Position numbers and translations under genes: made by a program
The notes under the pieces: model-generated
Told to the model about the DNA's origin: nothing
The model's input: only the letters and a program-made list of their open reading frames with translations
The model's database searches: none
Assembly: GCA_027858275.1 (NCBI GenBank)
Contig: JAQIDA010000151.1
Span: 1-10,119, forward strand
Direction: 5' to 3'
DNA: 10,119 bases
From: Candidatus Kapaibacterium sp.
GTDB lineage: Bacteria; Bacteroidota; Ignavibacteria; Kapaibacteriales; UBA2268
In this document: positions 1 to 6,313 of the stretch, piece after piece
How the letters are laid out: every line of letters starts with the position of its first letter
Position numbering within the stretch: the stretch's first letter is position 1

Positions 1-516
1 AAAAAAGAAGAATCTGAAAAAGCTAGAAAAGAAAAGCAAAGGATGGCAAATGCGACTAAGAAGATGAGAAAAACCAAAGATGACATGAATGACATAACAT
101 GGTATAGAGATAAATCATCTCCAAGGTTTACAAATATTAATGGATTTTTTTGTTATATAGGTAATAAAGATAAAAGCAATCCATGGTTGAGAATAAGGAT
201 ACAATATGTTGCAGATGATTGGCTGTTTATTGAAAAATATATTATTAATGTCGATGGTAAAAAATATACTATTTCAGAACAAAAGTCTGGTGAAATCGAA
301 ACTGATAATGGAAGTGGTGATATATGGGAATGGTTAGACAGGACCGTAAGTAATGATGAATATGAAATCATCAAAGCTATAGCTCACGGTAATAAAGTCA
401 AAATAAGATATGTAGGTAGACAATACCATAAAGACAAAACAATATCTGGAAGACAAAAACAAGCTTTGAGAAATATTATTGATGCCTATGAAGCACTTGG
501 TGGAACAATGAAATGA
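1..516 (+). CDS. Hypothetical protein, 5'-truncated by window edge
   Basis: The frame is open from base 1 to the TGA at 514-516. The first ATG at 43 is probably internal: the 14 codons before it continue the same Lys/Glu-rich helical segment (KKEESEKARKEKQR), and no spaced Shine-Dalgarno lies in front of it. The visible protein is a charged, probably coiled-coil N-terminal stretch of about 45 residues. A compact soluble domain follows, rich in aromatic and charged residues (ITWYRDK, WLRIRIQY, DDWLFIEKY, GSGDIWEW, KIRYVGRQYHKD) and ending in a helix (RQKQALRNIIDAYEALGG). I see no signal peptide, membrane segment or catalytic motif and do not assign a family or function. The gene is AT-rich: all ten arginines after the ATG are AGA or AGG, unlike the mixed use in the response regulator at 3575. 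That suggests a different origin. It is convergent with the kinase gene and shares its terminator. Confidence 0.72.
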   Translation, partial: KKEESEKARKEKQRMANATKKMRKTKDDMNDITWYRDKSSPRFTNINGFFCYIGNKDKSNPWLRIRIQYVADDWLFIEKYIINVDGKKYTISEQKSGEIETDNGSGDIWEWLDRTVSNDEYEIIKAIAHGNKVKIRYVGRQYHKDKTISGRQKQALRNIIDAYEALGGTMK

Positions 517-581
517 CACCATGTTTCGTTTCACAACTCTCAGCTCAGTTAAACTGAATAGCAACAAAGTAATAAAACAAA

Positions 582-613
582 AAAAGGAACAGAGTAGTAA
601 TTCTGTTCCTTTT
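582..613. terminator. Bidirectional intrinsic terminator
   Basis: A perfect 12-bp stem (582-593 with 602-613; core GGAACAGA/TCTGTTCC) encloses an 8-base loop. An A run (579-585) precedes it and T-rich sequence follows, so it can stop transcription both ways. The uninterrupted 7-base U run is on the minus transcript, so it fits best as the end of the kinase mRNA, with a 3' UTR of about 170 bases. It also sits 66 bases after the hypothetical gene's stop. Confidence 0.85.
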
Positions 614-632
614 CATTTATTTCTATTTTATT

Positions 633-654
633 TGTCACTATTCTGTCACTATTG
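633..654 (+). repeat. Tandem 11-bp repeat TGTCACTATT[C/G]
   Basis: Two head-to-tail copies lie at 633-643 (TGTCACTATTC) and 644-654 (TGTCACTATTG), just outside the terminator. A third identical TGTCACTATTC occurs at 4388-4398, beyond the far end of the signalling block. Function is unknown. It could be a protein-binding site, the trace of an integration event, or chance in AT-rich spacer DNA. Confidence 0.5.
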
Positions 655-781
655 CAACGTTGAATATTTTGTAAATAGTTGTATAGCAGTGTGATACAAG
701 ATATTGTCCACTATAATACAAATATAGGCAGACCGCGGGAATATACCGCAGCAGGCTGTTGAAATTGGAATAATAAAATTA

Positions 782-2770
782 TTATTGTTCGCCGGCATTT
801 GCTGACACAGGGACGCTAAGAATGAATTCCGTGCCTTCTCCTATTTGGCTAATCGCGTGAATTGATCCCTTGTTCATCTCAATAAATTCTTTGCAAAGGA
901 TCAGTCCGAGTCCGGTTCCTTTTTCCTGAGAAGTACCTAATGAAGTATGATGTATATCAATTCTGAACAGTTTGTCTAATTCTTCCTCTGCCATCCCGAC
1001 GCCGTAATCTCTGACGGATATTTCAGCGAAACCGTTATTCCGCTTATAATTAATTTCTACTTTCCCGCCTTCGTTAGAGAATTTAACCGCGTTTGAAATA
1101 AGATTTCTGAGGATAATATTAATCATATTCTCATCAGCGTATATTTTTGCGCCGTTTTCAATGTTGTTAATAATTTCAACATTTTTACTTTTGGCATCCA
1201 AGTTCAGATGCTCGATTGATTCCTTCGCTTTTAGATTTACATCCAGCAGAATCGGCAGAAATTCAATTCTTCCGGTTTGAGTCCTGGACCATTGCAATAA
1301 GTTATCAATAAGATGAATGGAATGTTGTGCAGATTCGTCCAAAATCCCGGTAATTTCCTTGATCCTGTCCGTACTCATATTGTCAACTTTTTGAGACAGC
1401 AATTCGGTCATGTTTTTTTGCCACCACATGGGGGTTTTTAGATCATGAGCAATAATTGTAAAAAATTTGTCTTTGGCGGCATTAGCTTCGTTAAGTTCAG
1501 TATTTTTGGCATACAAAATTTTATTTGTCTTCTTTTTTGTTCGGTCGCGACTGTACAGAACCAAACCCAGAGATAATATCAATACAAAAATTATCACGAA
1601 AAACACTAATTGTGTTTTTTTCTCTTTTCTCAGAATTTCATTTTTTTTATCCGAAAGCTCCTTCTCAACAGCAAACTCCAGCTCTTGAATTTTATTTCTG
1701 TGGGCTCCGGTGAATACCTCATCTTTTATTTGGTTGAATTTATCTCGCAATGCGTAAGCATTCTTGTAATCGTCAATTGAGATGTAATAATCAGCAAGTT
1801 TGTTGTAAAAAACAGCCTTTAAGTCATCAGCGTCAATATGAGCAGTGATTTCCAATCCGCGACTAAGATATGAATATGCTTTGTCATTGTTGCCTGCAGT
1901 CAGATATTGACTCCCGAGATTAGCGAATATCAAAGCTTTGCTTCTTAAGTCATAGGTCTTTTCGTTGACTTTGAGCGCGCGATTAAGATATTCTTTAGCG
2001 GCTTCGGGTTCATTTAAATGTTGCTTTATCAAGCCAATATTAATCAAAGCATTTGCGATTACTTTCAGATGAACCAGATTCTTATCGTTACCGACACTTT
2101 CCATTATCGCAAGAGACGATTCATTGAACTCCAGAGCTCTGTCAACACTGTCTCTCAGCATCAACATTGCTATATTGTTTGATGACATCGCAATTCCGAC
2201 CGAATCCTTTGTTTTAATGCGGAGTCCGAAGGCCTTAGTATTATATTCCAAAGCCTTATCAAAATTCATGAGATAATAATATACAATCGCAATATAGTGA
2301 TAGGAATCCGCAATTCCTGTCGAGTCGTCTAAGTCTTTAAATAACTTTAATGATTTCAAATTATATTCCAATGCCTTGTCATAATTGCTGGTCAGGCAGT
2401 ATACATATCCGAGTTTTTGAAATATTTTTGCTTTCAAAGTCAGATCATCTGATTTTTTTGATAATTTCAACGCCTTTTCAAGATTGTCCGCCGCTGCTCT
2501 AGGATTACTCATTAATTCATAAGCCGAACCAAGATAATAGTAGCAAAGACCACAGCTAATATTACTTGAGTCAGACATCGCCAAACAAGAATCGGCGTAT
2601 TTGACAGCCATTTCAGGATCAATCTCCAAATATTTCCCGGCGATTTTCATGTTCGTTTTACAGATTTCAGTTTTAGATTTATTCTGCGCAAGGCATTCAG
2701 CACCGGGAGAAATCACTAAAATTGAAAGCAAACCAATGATCAGCTGTTTAATATATATTTTATAATTCAT
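782..2770 (-). CDS. TPR-containing sensor histidine kinase
   Basis: Membrane sensor kinase of a two-component system, 662 residues counted from the ATG at 2770. A TTG directly upstream (2773) would add one residue; I prefer the ATG. No clear Shine-Dalgarno is visible. Order: signal peptide (about 1-29, hydrophobic LIIGLLSILVISPG, ending CLAQ), about seven TPR repeats (75-350, e.g. NYDKALEYNLKSLKLF, NFDKALEYNTKAFGLR), a coiled-coil linker, and one membrane span (387-406). The cytoplasmic kinase follows: HisKA H-box IIAHDLKTP with phospho-His at 442, N-box NLISNAVKF (about 556-564), G1 DYGVG (about 588-592) and G2 GTGLGL (about 618-623). All ATP-binding boxes are present, so it should be active. 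By this topology the TPRs lie in the periplasm. There is no receiver or DNA-binding output domain, so a separate regulator is needed; the one at 3575-4213 is the obvious candidate. The signal is unknown. Confidence 0.95.
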   Translation of the reverse strand: MNYKIYIKQLIIGLLSILVISPGAECLAQNKSKTEICKTNMKIAGKYLEIDPEMAVKYADSCLAMSDSSNISCGLCYYYLGSAYELMSNPRAAADNLEKALKLSKKSDDLTLKAKIFQKLGYVYCLTSNYDKALEYNLKSLKLFKDLDDSTGIADSYHYIAIVYYYLMNFDKALEYNTKAFGLRIKTKDSVGIAMSSNNIAMLMLRDSVDRALEFNESSLAIMESVGNDKNLVHLKVIANALINIGLIKQHLNEPEAAKEYLNRALKVNEKTYDLRSKALIFANLGSQYLTAGNNDKAYSYLSRGLEITAHIDADDLKAVFYNKLADYYISIDDYKNAYALRDKFNQIKDEVFTGAHRNKIQELEFAVEKELSDKKNEILRKEKKTQLVFFVIIFVLILSLGLVLYSRDRTKKKTNKILYAKNTELNEANAAKDKFFTIIAHDLKTPMWWQKNMTELLSQKVDNMSTDRIKEITGILDESAQHSIHLIDNLLQWSRTQTGRIEFLPILLDVNLKAKESIEHLNLDAKSKNVEIINNIENGAKIYADENMINIILRNLISNAVKFSNEGGKVEINYKRNNGFAEISVRDYGVGMAEEELDKLFRIDIHHTSLGTSQEKGTGLGLILCKEFIEMNKGSIHAISQIGEGTEFILSVPVSANAGEQ

Positions 2771-2837
2771 CAATCTATTTTCGTATTATGGTTATATCCA
2801 ATATTTTTCGACCAAGATCAACACAATTTCACGGAAA

Positions 2838-2872
2838 CAACTACAAGCTATTAGCTAAATTTACCGTAGTTG
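2838..2872. promoter_or_regulatory. Possible operator: inverted repeat between divergent genes
   Basis: CAACTAC (2838-2844) is mirrored by GTAGTTG (2866-2872) across a 21-base spacer that itself contains a small near-palindrome (AGCTA at 2846, TAGCT at 2852). It lies in the 252-base spacer between the kinase and the small secreted protein, where regulation of both genes must sit. I see no convincing promoter here. A regulator site is an inference, and a 7-bp repeat can be chance. Confidence 0.2.
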
Positions 2873-3022
2873 AGATAGTACAAATTATGAAATAATCTTT
2901 TAACATGAAAATAAATTTGTTTTTATCTTCTTTTGTATTATATTCTTACTATCTGAGCCGGGAATTATTTTCGGTTAGGTTGTGTGTTGTATTCTTAAAA
3001 AGATTGGATCGGAGACATATAT

Positions 3023-3427
3023 ATGTTTATTCATCGCGGCAAAGTATTCAAAGCGGCCTTAATGTTGCTGTTAGTATGTTCGTTATCGAGCATCAGCTAT
3101 AGCGTTGCTTCAGATGTTGTAAATTCTTACAACATTGGCTCATCCGAATATGTAACAACTGTGTCCGATACTGACGGAGACAATGTCTATGATACATATT
3201 CAATGTCAGTTAACGGTCTGATAACGACAACTTATTCAATTTGTGATATCGGAGATTTGAGCAAATGGCCTCCTACGGGTGTCCCGACAGTAACATTGAT
3301 GTCGAACCTTGACGGGACTTCTTTCCAAGAAGTGTACACAGGTGCTTCAGGTTCAAAATGTATGTTTGTCAAAACACTCAATTCAAATGTTGTCACATTT
3401 GTTGATGTAAGTGCTTCTTCAAACTAA
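3023..3427 (+). CDS. Small secreted protein of unknown function
   Basis: A 134-residue protein with a good Shine-Dalgarno (GGAG 3011-3014, 8 bases before the ATG). A signal peptide is clear: a basic start (HRGKVFK), hydrophobic core ALMLLLVCSLSS and a likely cleavage near SVA/SD at about residue 29. The mature part is about 105 residues, rich in Ser, Thr, Val and Asp and probably all-beta. It contains DTDGDNVYD (49-57), which fits the DxDxDxxxD calcium-loop pattern of thrombospondin type-3 or dockerin-like repeats. Cys74 and Cys113 could form a disulfide. I recognise no family. It has no lipobox and no T9SS tail, so it is probably periplasmic or released. It diverges from the kinase gene, lies upstream of the response regulator, and ends at its own strong terminator, so it is probably a single-gene transcript. 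The ORF at 2905-3102 in another frame is taken as spurious. Confidence 0.82.
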   Translation: MFIHRGKVFKAALMLLLVCSLSSISYSVASDVVNSYNIGSSEYVTTVSDTDGDNVYDTYSMSVNGLITTTYSICDIGDLSKWPPTGVPTVTLMSNLDGTSFQEVYTGASGSKCMFVKTLNSNVVTFVDVSASSN

Positions 3428-3463
3428 GACGGCATCTTCAGAATTTGAATATTCGAGTTTATT

Positions 3464-3502
3464 AAAGGGATGATGTGCAGTATCATCCCTTTTTGTTTTT
3501 TT
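3464..3502 (+). terminator. Strong intrinsic terminator after small secreted gene
   Basis: A perfect 11-bp stem (3464-3474 with 3482-3492; GGGATGAT/ATCATCCC core) has a 7-base loop. It is followed by a T tract interrupted by a single G up to 3502. It starts 37 bases after the stop codon and separates the small secreted gene from the response regulator. Confidence 0.92.
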
Positions 3503-3574
3503 AACAGCAGAAAATTTCTCTCTAACTCACATTTGCCTGTGATTCGGAGTTAAGAATCCATAAAAGGAATAAAG

Positions 3575-4213
3575 ATGATTAAGATTATTATTGCGGATGA
3601 TCACGCTATAGTCAGACAAGGTCTAAAGCTGATTTTGGATGAAACAATTGATATGGAAATAGTAGCTGAAGTAAGTTCCGGCGATGATTTGCTGGAAAAG
3701 ATTCATTCAGGCACACAAACTTATGACATTGTTATCCTCGATATAGCCATGCCCGGCAAAGAAACTATTGATACGTTGAAGGAAATTCGTTCGGGGAAAA
3801 CAAATATTCCTGTTCTTATCCTGTCAATGAATCCCGAAAAACTATACGCCGTAAGACTTCTTAAGGCCGGAGCTTCCGGATATATCAGCAAGGACAGCAA
3901 TCCAAAAGATATAATCGAAGCTATATGGAAAGTCGCTAACGGCGGTATGTATATCAGTCAGACTTTATCCGAATTGCTGGCATCTGATCTCAGATCCGGA
4001 TTGAACAAGCCTGCTCATGAAACTTTGACCGATCGCGAATTTCAGATTATGTGTTTGATTGCCTCAGGGCAAACGCTTCCCGAAATATCTGAAAAATTAT
4101 TCTTAAGCAAAAATACTATCAGCAATCATCGCAACAACATCCTGAAAAAAATGACTCTCAGAAACAACTCTGAAATCACATTATATGCGATGAAAAACAA
4201 ATTGTTGGATTAA
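3575..4213 (+). CDS. NarL/FixJ-family response regulator (REC + LuxR HTH)
   Basis: A cytoplasmic DNA-binding regulator of 212 residues, the usual length for the family. The start is supported by AAGGA at 3564-3568, 6 bases before the ATG. The receiver domain (about 1-120) has the acidic pair Asp8-Asp9 (ADDH), phospho-acceptor Asp56 (VILDIAMPG), the switch Ser84 and conserved Lys106 (GYISKD). The C-terminal LuxR-type helix-turn-helix (about 148-208) reads LTDREFQIMCLIASG, then LPEISEKLFLSKNTISNHR, then NNILKKM. All key receiver residues are present, so it should be controlled by phosphorylation. The nearest kinase is the TPR kinase at 782-2770, which lacks an output domain; pairing is inferred from proximity. 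The gene has terminators on both sides, so it is transcribed alone, but I found no convincing promoter in the 72 bases after the upstream terminator. Confidence 0.96.
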   Translation: MIKIIIADDHAIVRQGLKLILDETIDMEIVAEVSSGDDLLEKIHSGTQTYDIVILDIAMPGKETIDTLKEIRSGKTNIPVLILSMNPEKLYAVRLLKAGASGYISKDSNPKDIIEAIWKVANGGMYISQTLSELLASDLRSGLNKPAHETLTDREFQIMCLIASGQTLPEISEKLFLSKNTISNHRNNILKKMTLRNNSEITLYAMKNKLLD

Positions 4214-4232
4214 TTACACTTGAAGATCAAAC

Positions 4233-4269
4233 AAAAAGGCGTTCCGAAAATTTTGGAACGCCTTTTTTT
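4233..4269. terminator. Intrinsic terminator after response regulator, possibly bidirectional
   Basis: A perfect 13-bp stem (4233-4245 with 4255-4267; core GGCGTTCC/GGAACGCC) with a 9-base loop GAAAATTTT is followed by a T run through 4269. It begins 19 bases after the regulator's stop. A 5-base A run at the left gives a weaker U tract on the minus transcript, so it may also end the lipoprotein mRNA from 4493. I saw no other minus-strand terminator there. Confidence 0.93.
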
Positions 4270-4270
4270 C

Positions 4271-4300
4271 TACCCGTATTAACCCGTAATAACCCGTAGA
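4271..4300 (+). repeat. Three 10-bp iterons with ACCCGTA core
   Basis: ACCCGTA occurs at 4272-4278, 4282-4288 and 4292-4298, exactly 10 bases apart. The three decamers are TACCCGTATT, AACCCGTAAT and AACCCGTAGA. One-helical-turn phasing is typical of cooperative protein-binding sites, but no binder is known. It starts directly after the regulator's terminator, in the 279-base spacer before the convergent lipoprotein gene. Confidence 0.6.
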
Positions 4301-4387
4301 ATATTTTTAGTTACTCAAACTCGATATTTATACAGTAAGAGAAACGAATTTCTTGTAATAATATTATATTTGAATGTAACGATATAT

Positions 4388-4398
4388 TGTCACTATTC
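4388..4398 (+). repeat. Third copy of TGTCACTATTC
   Basis: Identical to the 11-mer at 633-643 and in the same orientation. Surrounding bases are also loosely alike: GATATATTGTCACTATTCC here and GATATTGTCCACTATAATAC at 700-719. See the entry at 633-654. Confidence 0.4.
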
Positions 4399-4492
4399 CA
4401 AATTGAATCCCTGTATATTATGACATTTTAGCGTTATTTGCAGGAGAGTGGATGATATGTCCGAATTATTATCAGTGTCAGTCAAGATATTC

Positions 4493-6220
4493 CTATTCAA
4501 AATTGATAATTATCTCCTCGACATTTTTCCAGCGCGGACGAATCTTGATTTCTTTATCAACAATCGCGAAGGGTTCTGCAAATCTGTACGGGAATACTGA
4601 TCCGTAGGAATATCGACCGTTGCCGTCAGTATCTTCGAAAACCTCTATAAAATAATCACCGTCAGGCAGTTTCAGGAATTCCCATTTACCGAGAATATCG
4701 ACTTTTGTGATAAATTCATTTTTACCGTTTTTCGATTTGACAGTAACATAGCAGTTCTGAGCGTAGCCGTTTGTTCTTTTGAGTATGCCGCTTGCTCCTC
4801 CGAAATTCCTGATGTCAGCCGTCATGAAATTCAAAATGTTTATCGTGTCGGTTCCGATTAAACCGTTCAAAGCGAGAATACTGTCCGCCGCAAATCTGAT
4901 TCTGTACCAAGATTCACTCTCCAATTGCTTAGCAGGAGTGATTGTCAGCATATTAGCGAGTGTAAAAGATTTTGAGCATTCAACCGGAACATAAACCCCC
5001 GAATCAATTGCGGATAAAGTCTCCAATACGATTCGTTCGCCGAATCCGGTCTGATCAATCGCGCGATTGAATATATAATTGAATGTCGCTTCAGGAGAAA
5101 TCTTACGAGTGCTGTCTTTGAAAGGATATTCAACAATCAAGGGGAGAGTTGTGTCAGCCTCATGAAATCCGAGGAAATAAGAGACAAAAGCCGTATCGCA
5201 CATTGAATTATTTAAGCTGTCTTTGAGTGAAAATTCCGAATCGATCGCACAACTAATCTTCCACACTTTCAAAGTATCAACAGCCTCGCTTGTTTCAAGG
5301 ATAACCCTCGTATCGTCTTTGTGATCCGGGTAAGCGGCTGTTATTTCAATGGCGACCAAATTCAGTGAATCGCTGATGCTGAAACTCTTGCCGTTTACAG
5401 TTGAACTGTCGATCCTTTCATTGAATGAAAGAACGAAAATATTATCTTTAATAGCTTCCGCCCCGAATAGCATCGGGCCTTGATTATCAACAGGCGGGCC
5501 GATTCTGATCGGTATGTAGGGAACTGTATCCGCTTTGACAACAACATCGAACAGTGATGCTCCAAAAGCATCTGTACCTTCGTCATATACTTCATCTTTA
5601 TATTCATCACGGACTGCCGTCAGACGATACTTCCCGTTTTTCAAAGCACCGAATTCAAATTTGCCGTTAGTTCCGACTTGAGTACGATAATCAGGTTTCA
5701 CTCTGCGGATGTCCAATGTATCAGGATCAATATTATCAATTCGATGCCCGAAAATAAACGCGCCTGCCGGCTTAGGATCAAATAATTCACCATTTATCGC
5801 GCCACTGTCCAACGATTTACCCGTTGAAAAAATCAACAGGAACGCCTTCTCCGGTTTGTTACTCCTAATATCTGAATACTCAGTACCAAGCAAAATTGAA
5901 TAAGTAGTGTTTGAATCCAAATCCTCTTGAAATTCGATCTCAAGATTCTTTCCGCTCCAGTCAGTCTGATATTTCACTGACGGAGATATAAAAATACTCT
6001 CGTTGACTTGAGCGCGATTCATATATTTACTGAACTCAATTTCAACTGATTTTCCGCTGAAATTACGAGTCTTGTCAGTCGGTACATTTCCCAATATTGT
6101 TGGCGGAACTGTGTCGGGCGGGCCACCGGAAGGCGGCTGAGAATTGGCACACGCTCCGAAAATCAATATTGATATCAGCAGTAAAATCCTAAGTTCTTTT
6201 TGGCGAATTCTGAATTTCAT
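4493..6220 (-). CDS. Ig-like (Big_5/SbsA-type) domain lipoprotein
   Basis: A cell-envelope lipoprotein of 575 residues, probably outer-membrane anchored. The basic N-terminus (MKFRIRQKELR) and hydrophobic LLLISILIFGA end at the lipid-acceptor Cys24. Next comes a Pro-rich segment (ANSQPPSGGPPDTVPP) that I recognise from a widespread Bacteroidota lipoprotein family carrying a bacterial Ig-like domain. Domains: Ig-like about 38-134 (VPPTILGNVPTDK, VEIEFSKYMN, TYSILLGTEYSDI), a transthyretin/prealbumin-like beta sandwich about 138-240 (GTNGKFEFGALKNGKYRLTAVRD), two further Ig-like regions about 247-350 and 358-468 (FVLSFNERID, FNYIFNRAID), and a second prealbumin-like domain about 472-575 (GKWEFLKLPDGDYFIEVFED, then TDGNGRYSYG). 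Its exact role is unknown; a structural or binding part in the envelope is likely. The ATG at 6220 directly precedes the signal peptide, without a clear Shine-Dalgarno, which is common in this phylum. It diverges from the YihY gene. Confidence 0.9.
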   Translation of the reverse strand: MKFRIRQKELRILLLISILIFGACANSQPPSGGPPDTVPPTILGNVPTDKTRNFSGKSVEIEFSKYMNRAQVNESIFISPSVKYQTDWSGKNLEIEFQEDLDSNTTYSILLGTEYSDIRSNKPEKAFLLIFSTGKSLDSGAINGELFDPKPAGAFIFGHRIDNIDPDTLDIRRVKPDYRTQVGTNGKFEFGALKNGKYRLTAVRDEYKDEVYDEGTDAFGASLFDVVVKADTVPYIPIRIGPPVDNQGPMLFGAEAIKDNIFVLSFNERIDSSTVNGKSFSISDSLNLVAIEITAAYPDHKDDTRVILETSEAVDTLKVWKISCAIDSEFSLKDSLNNSMCDTAFVSYFLGFHEADTTLPLIVEYPFKDSTRKISPEATFNYIFNRAIDQTGFGERIVLETLSAIDSGVYVPVECSKSFTLANMLTITPAKQLESESWYRIRFAADSILALNGLIGTDTINILNFMTADIRNFGGASGILKRTNGYAQNCYVTVKSKNGKNEFITKVDILGKWEFLKLPDGDYFIEVFEDTDGNGRYSYGSVFPYRFAEPFAIVDKEIKIRPRWKNVEEIIINFE

Positions 6221-6239
6221 AATATTTATAGTATATTTG
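6209..6239 (+). promoter_or_regulatory. Candidate Bacteroidota-type promoter for yihY-like gene
   Basis: TATATTTG at 6232-6239 fits the -7 consensus TAnnTTTG exactly. A 3-of-4 match to the -33 TTTG (TCTG, 6209-6212) lies 19 bases upstream. The predicted start near 6246 gives a 5' UTR of about 68 bases. The -33 part overlaps the beginning of the lipoprotein gene. Confidence 0.4.
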
Positions 6240-6272
6240 AAAAATCAAGAAACTAACAGTTTTTCAAATATA
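6232..6272. promoter_or_regulatory. Perfect 13-bp inverted repeat, symmetric divergent promoter
   Basis: TATATTTGAAAAA at 6232-6244 is exactly mirrored at 6260-6272 around a 15-base centre. Each arm holds a TAnnTTTG element: one reads right toward the YihY gene (6232-6239), the other left toward the lipoprotein (6272-6265). The minus element has TTTG upstream (6292-6289) at a short 16-base spacing. Predicted starts near 6246 and 6258 would overlap, so the two promoters may compete or be controlled together. The repeat could instead be an operator. Confidence 0.4.
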
Positions 6273-6313
6273 ATCATTATTGAATAAACAAACTTGAAAT
6301 AAGGCAGCTTATA

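Noticed and set aside
734..750. GCGG/CCGC hairpin as kinase terminator
   Set aside because: Only a 4-bp stem with no U run on the minus transcript; the 582-613 terminator is far better.
2905..3102. 65-codon ORF overlapping the small secreted gene
   Set aside because: No ribosome site, and it overlaps the better gene at 3023, which has a Shine-Dalgarno and a signal peptide.
4365..4372. TATATTTG, a perfect -7 element
   Set aside because: No TTTG at the right distance upstream and no gene or structure downstream. It shows that the element alone arises by chance in these AT-rich spacers.
4452..4607. Short ORF after GGAG at 4443-4446 (starts MICPNYYQ)
   Set aside because: It has a good-looking ribosome site, but most of it is antisense to the lipoprotein C-terminus and it shows no protein-like pattern.
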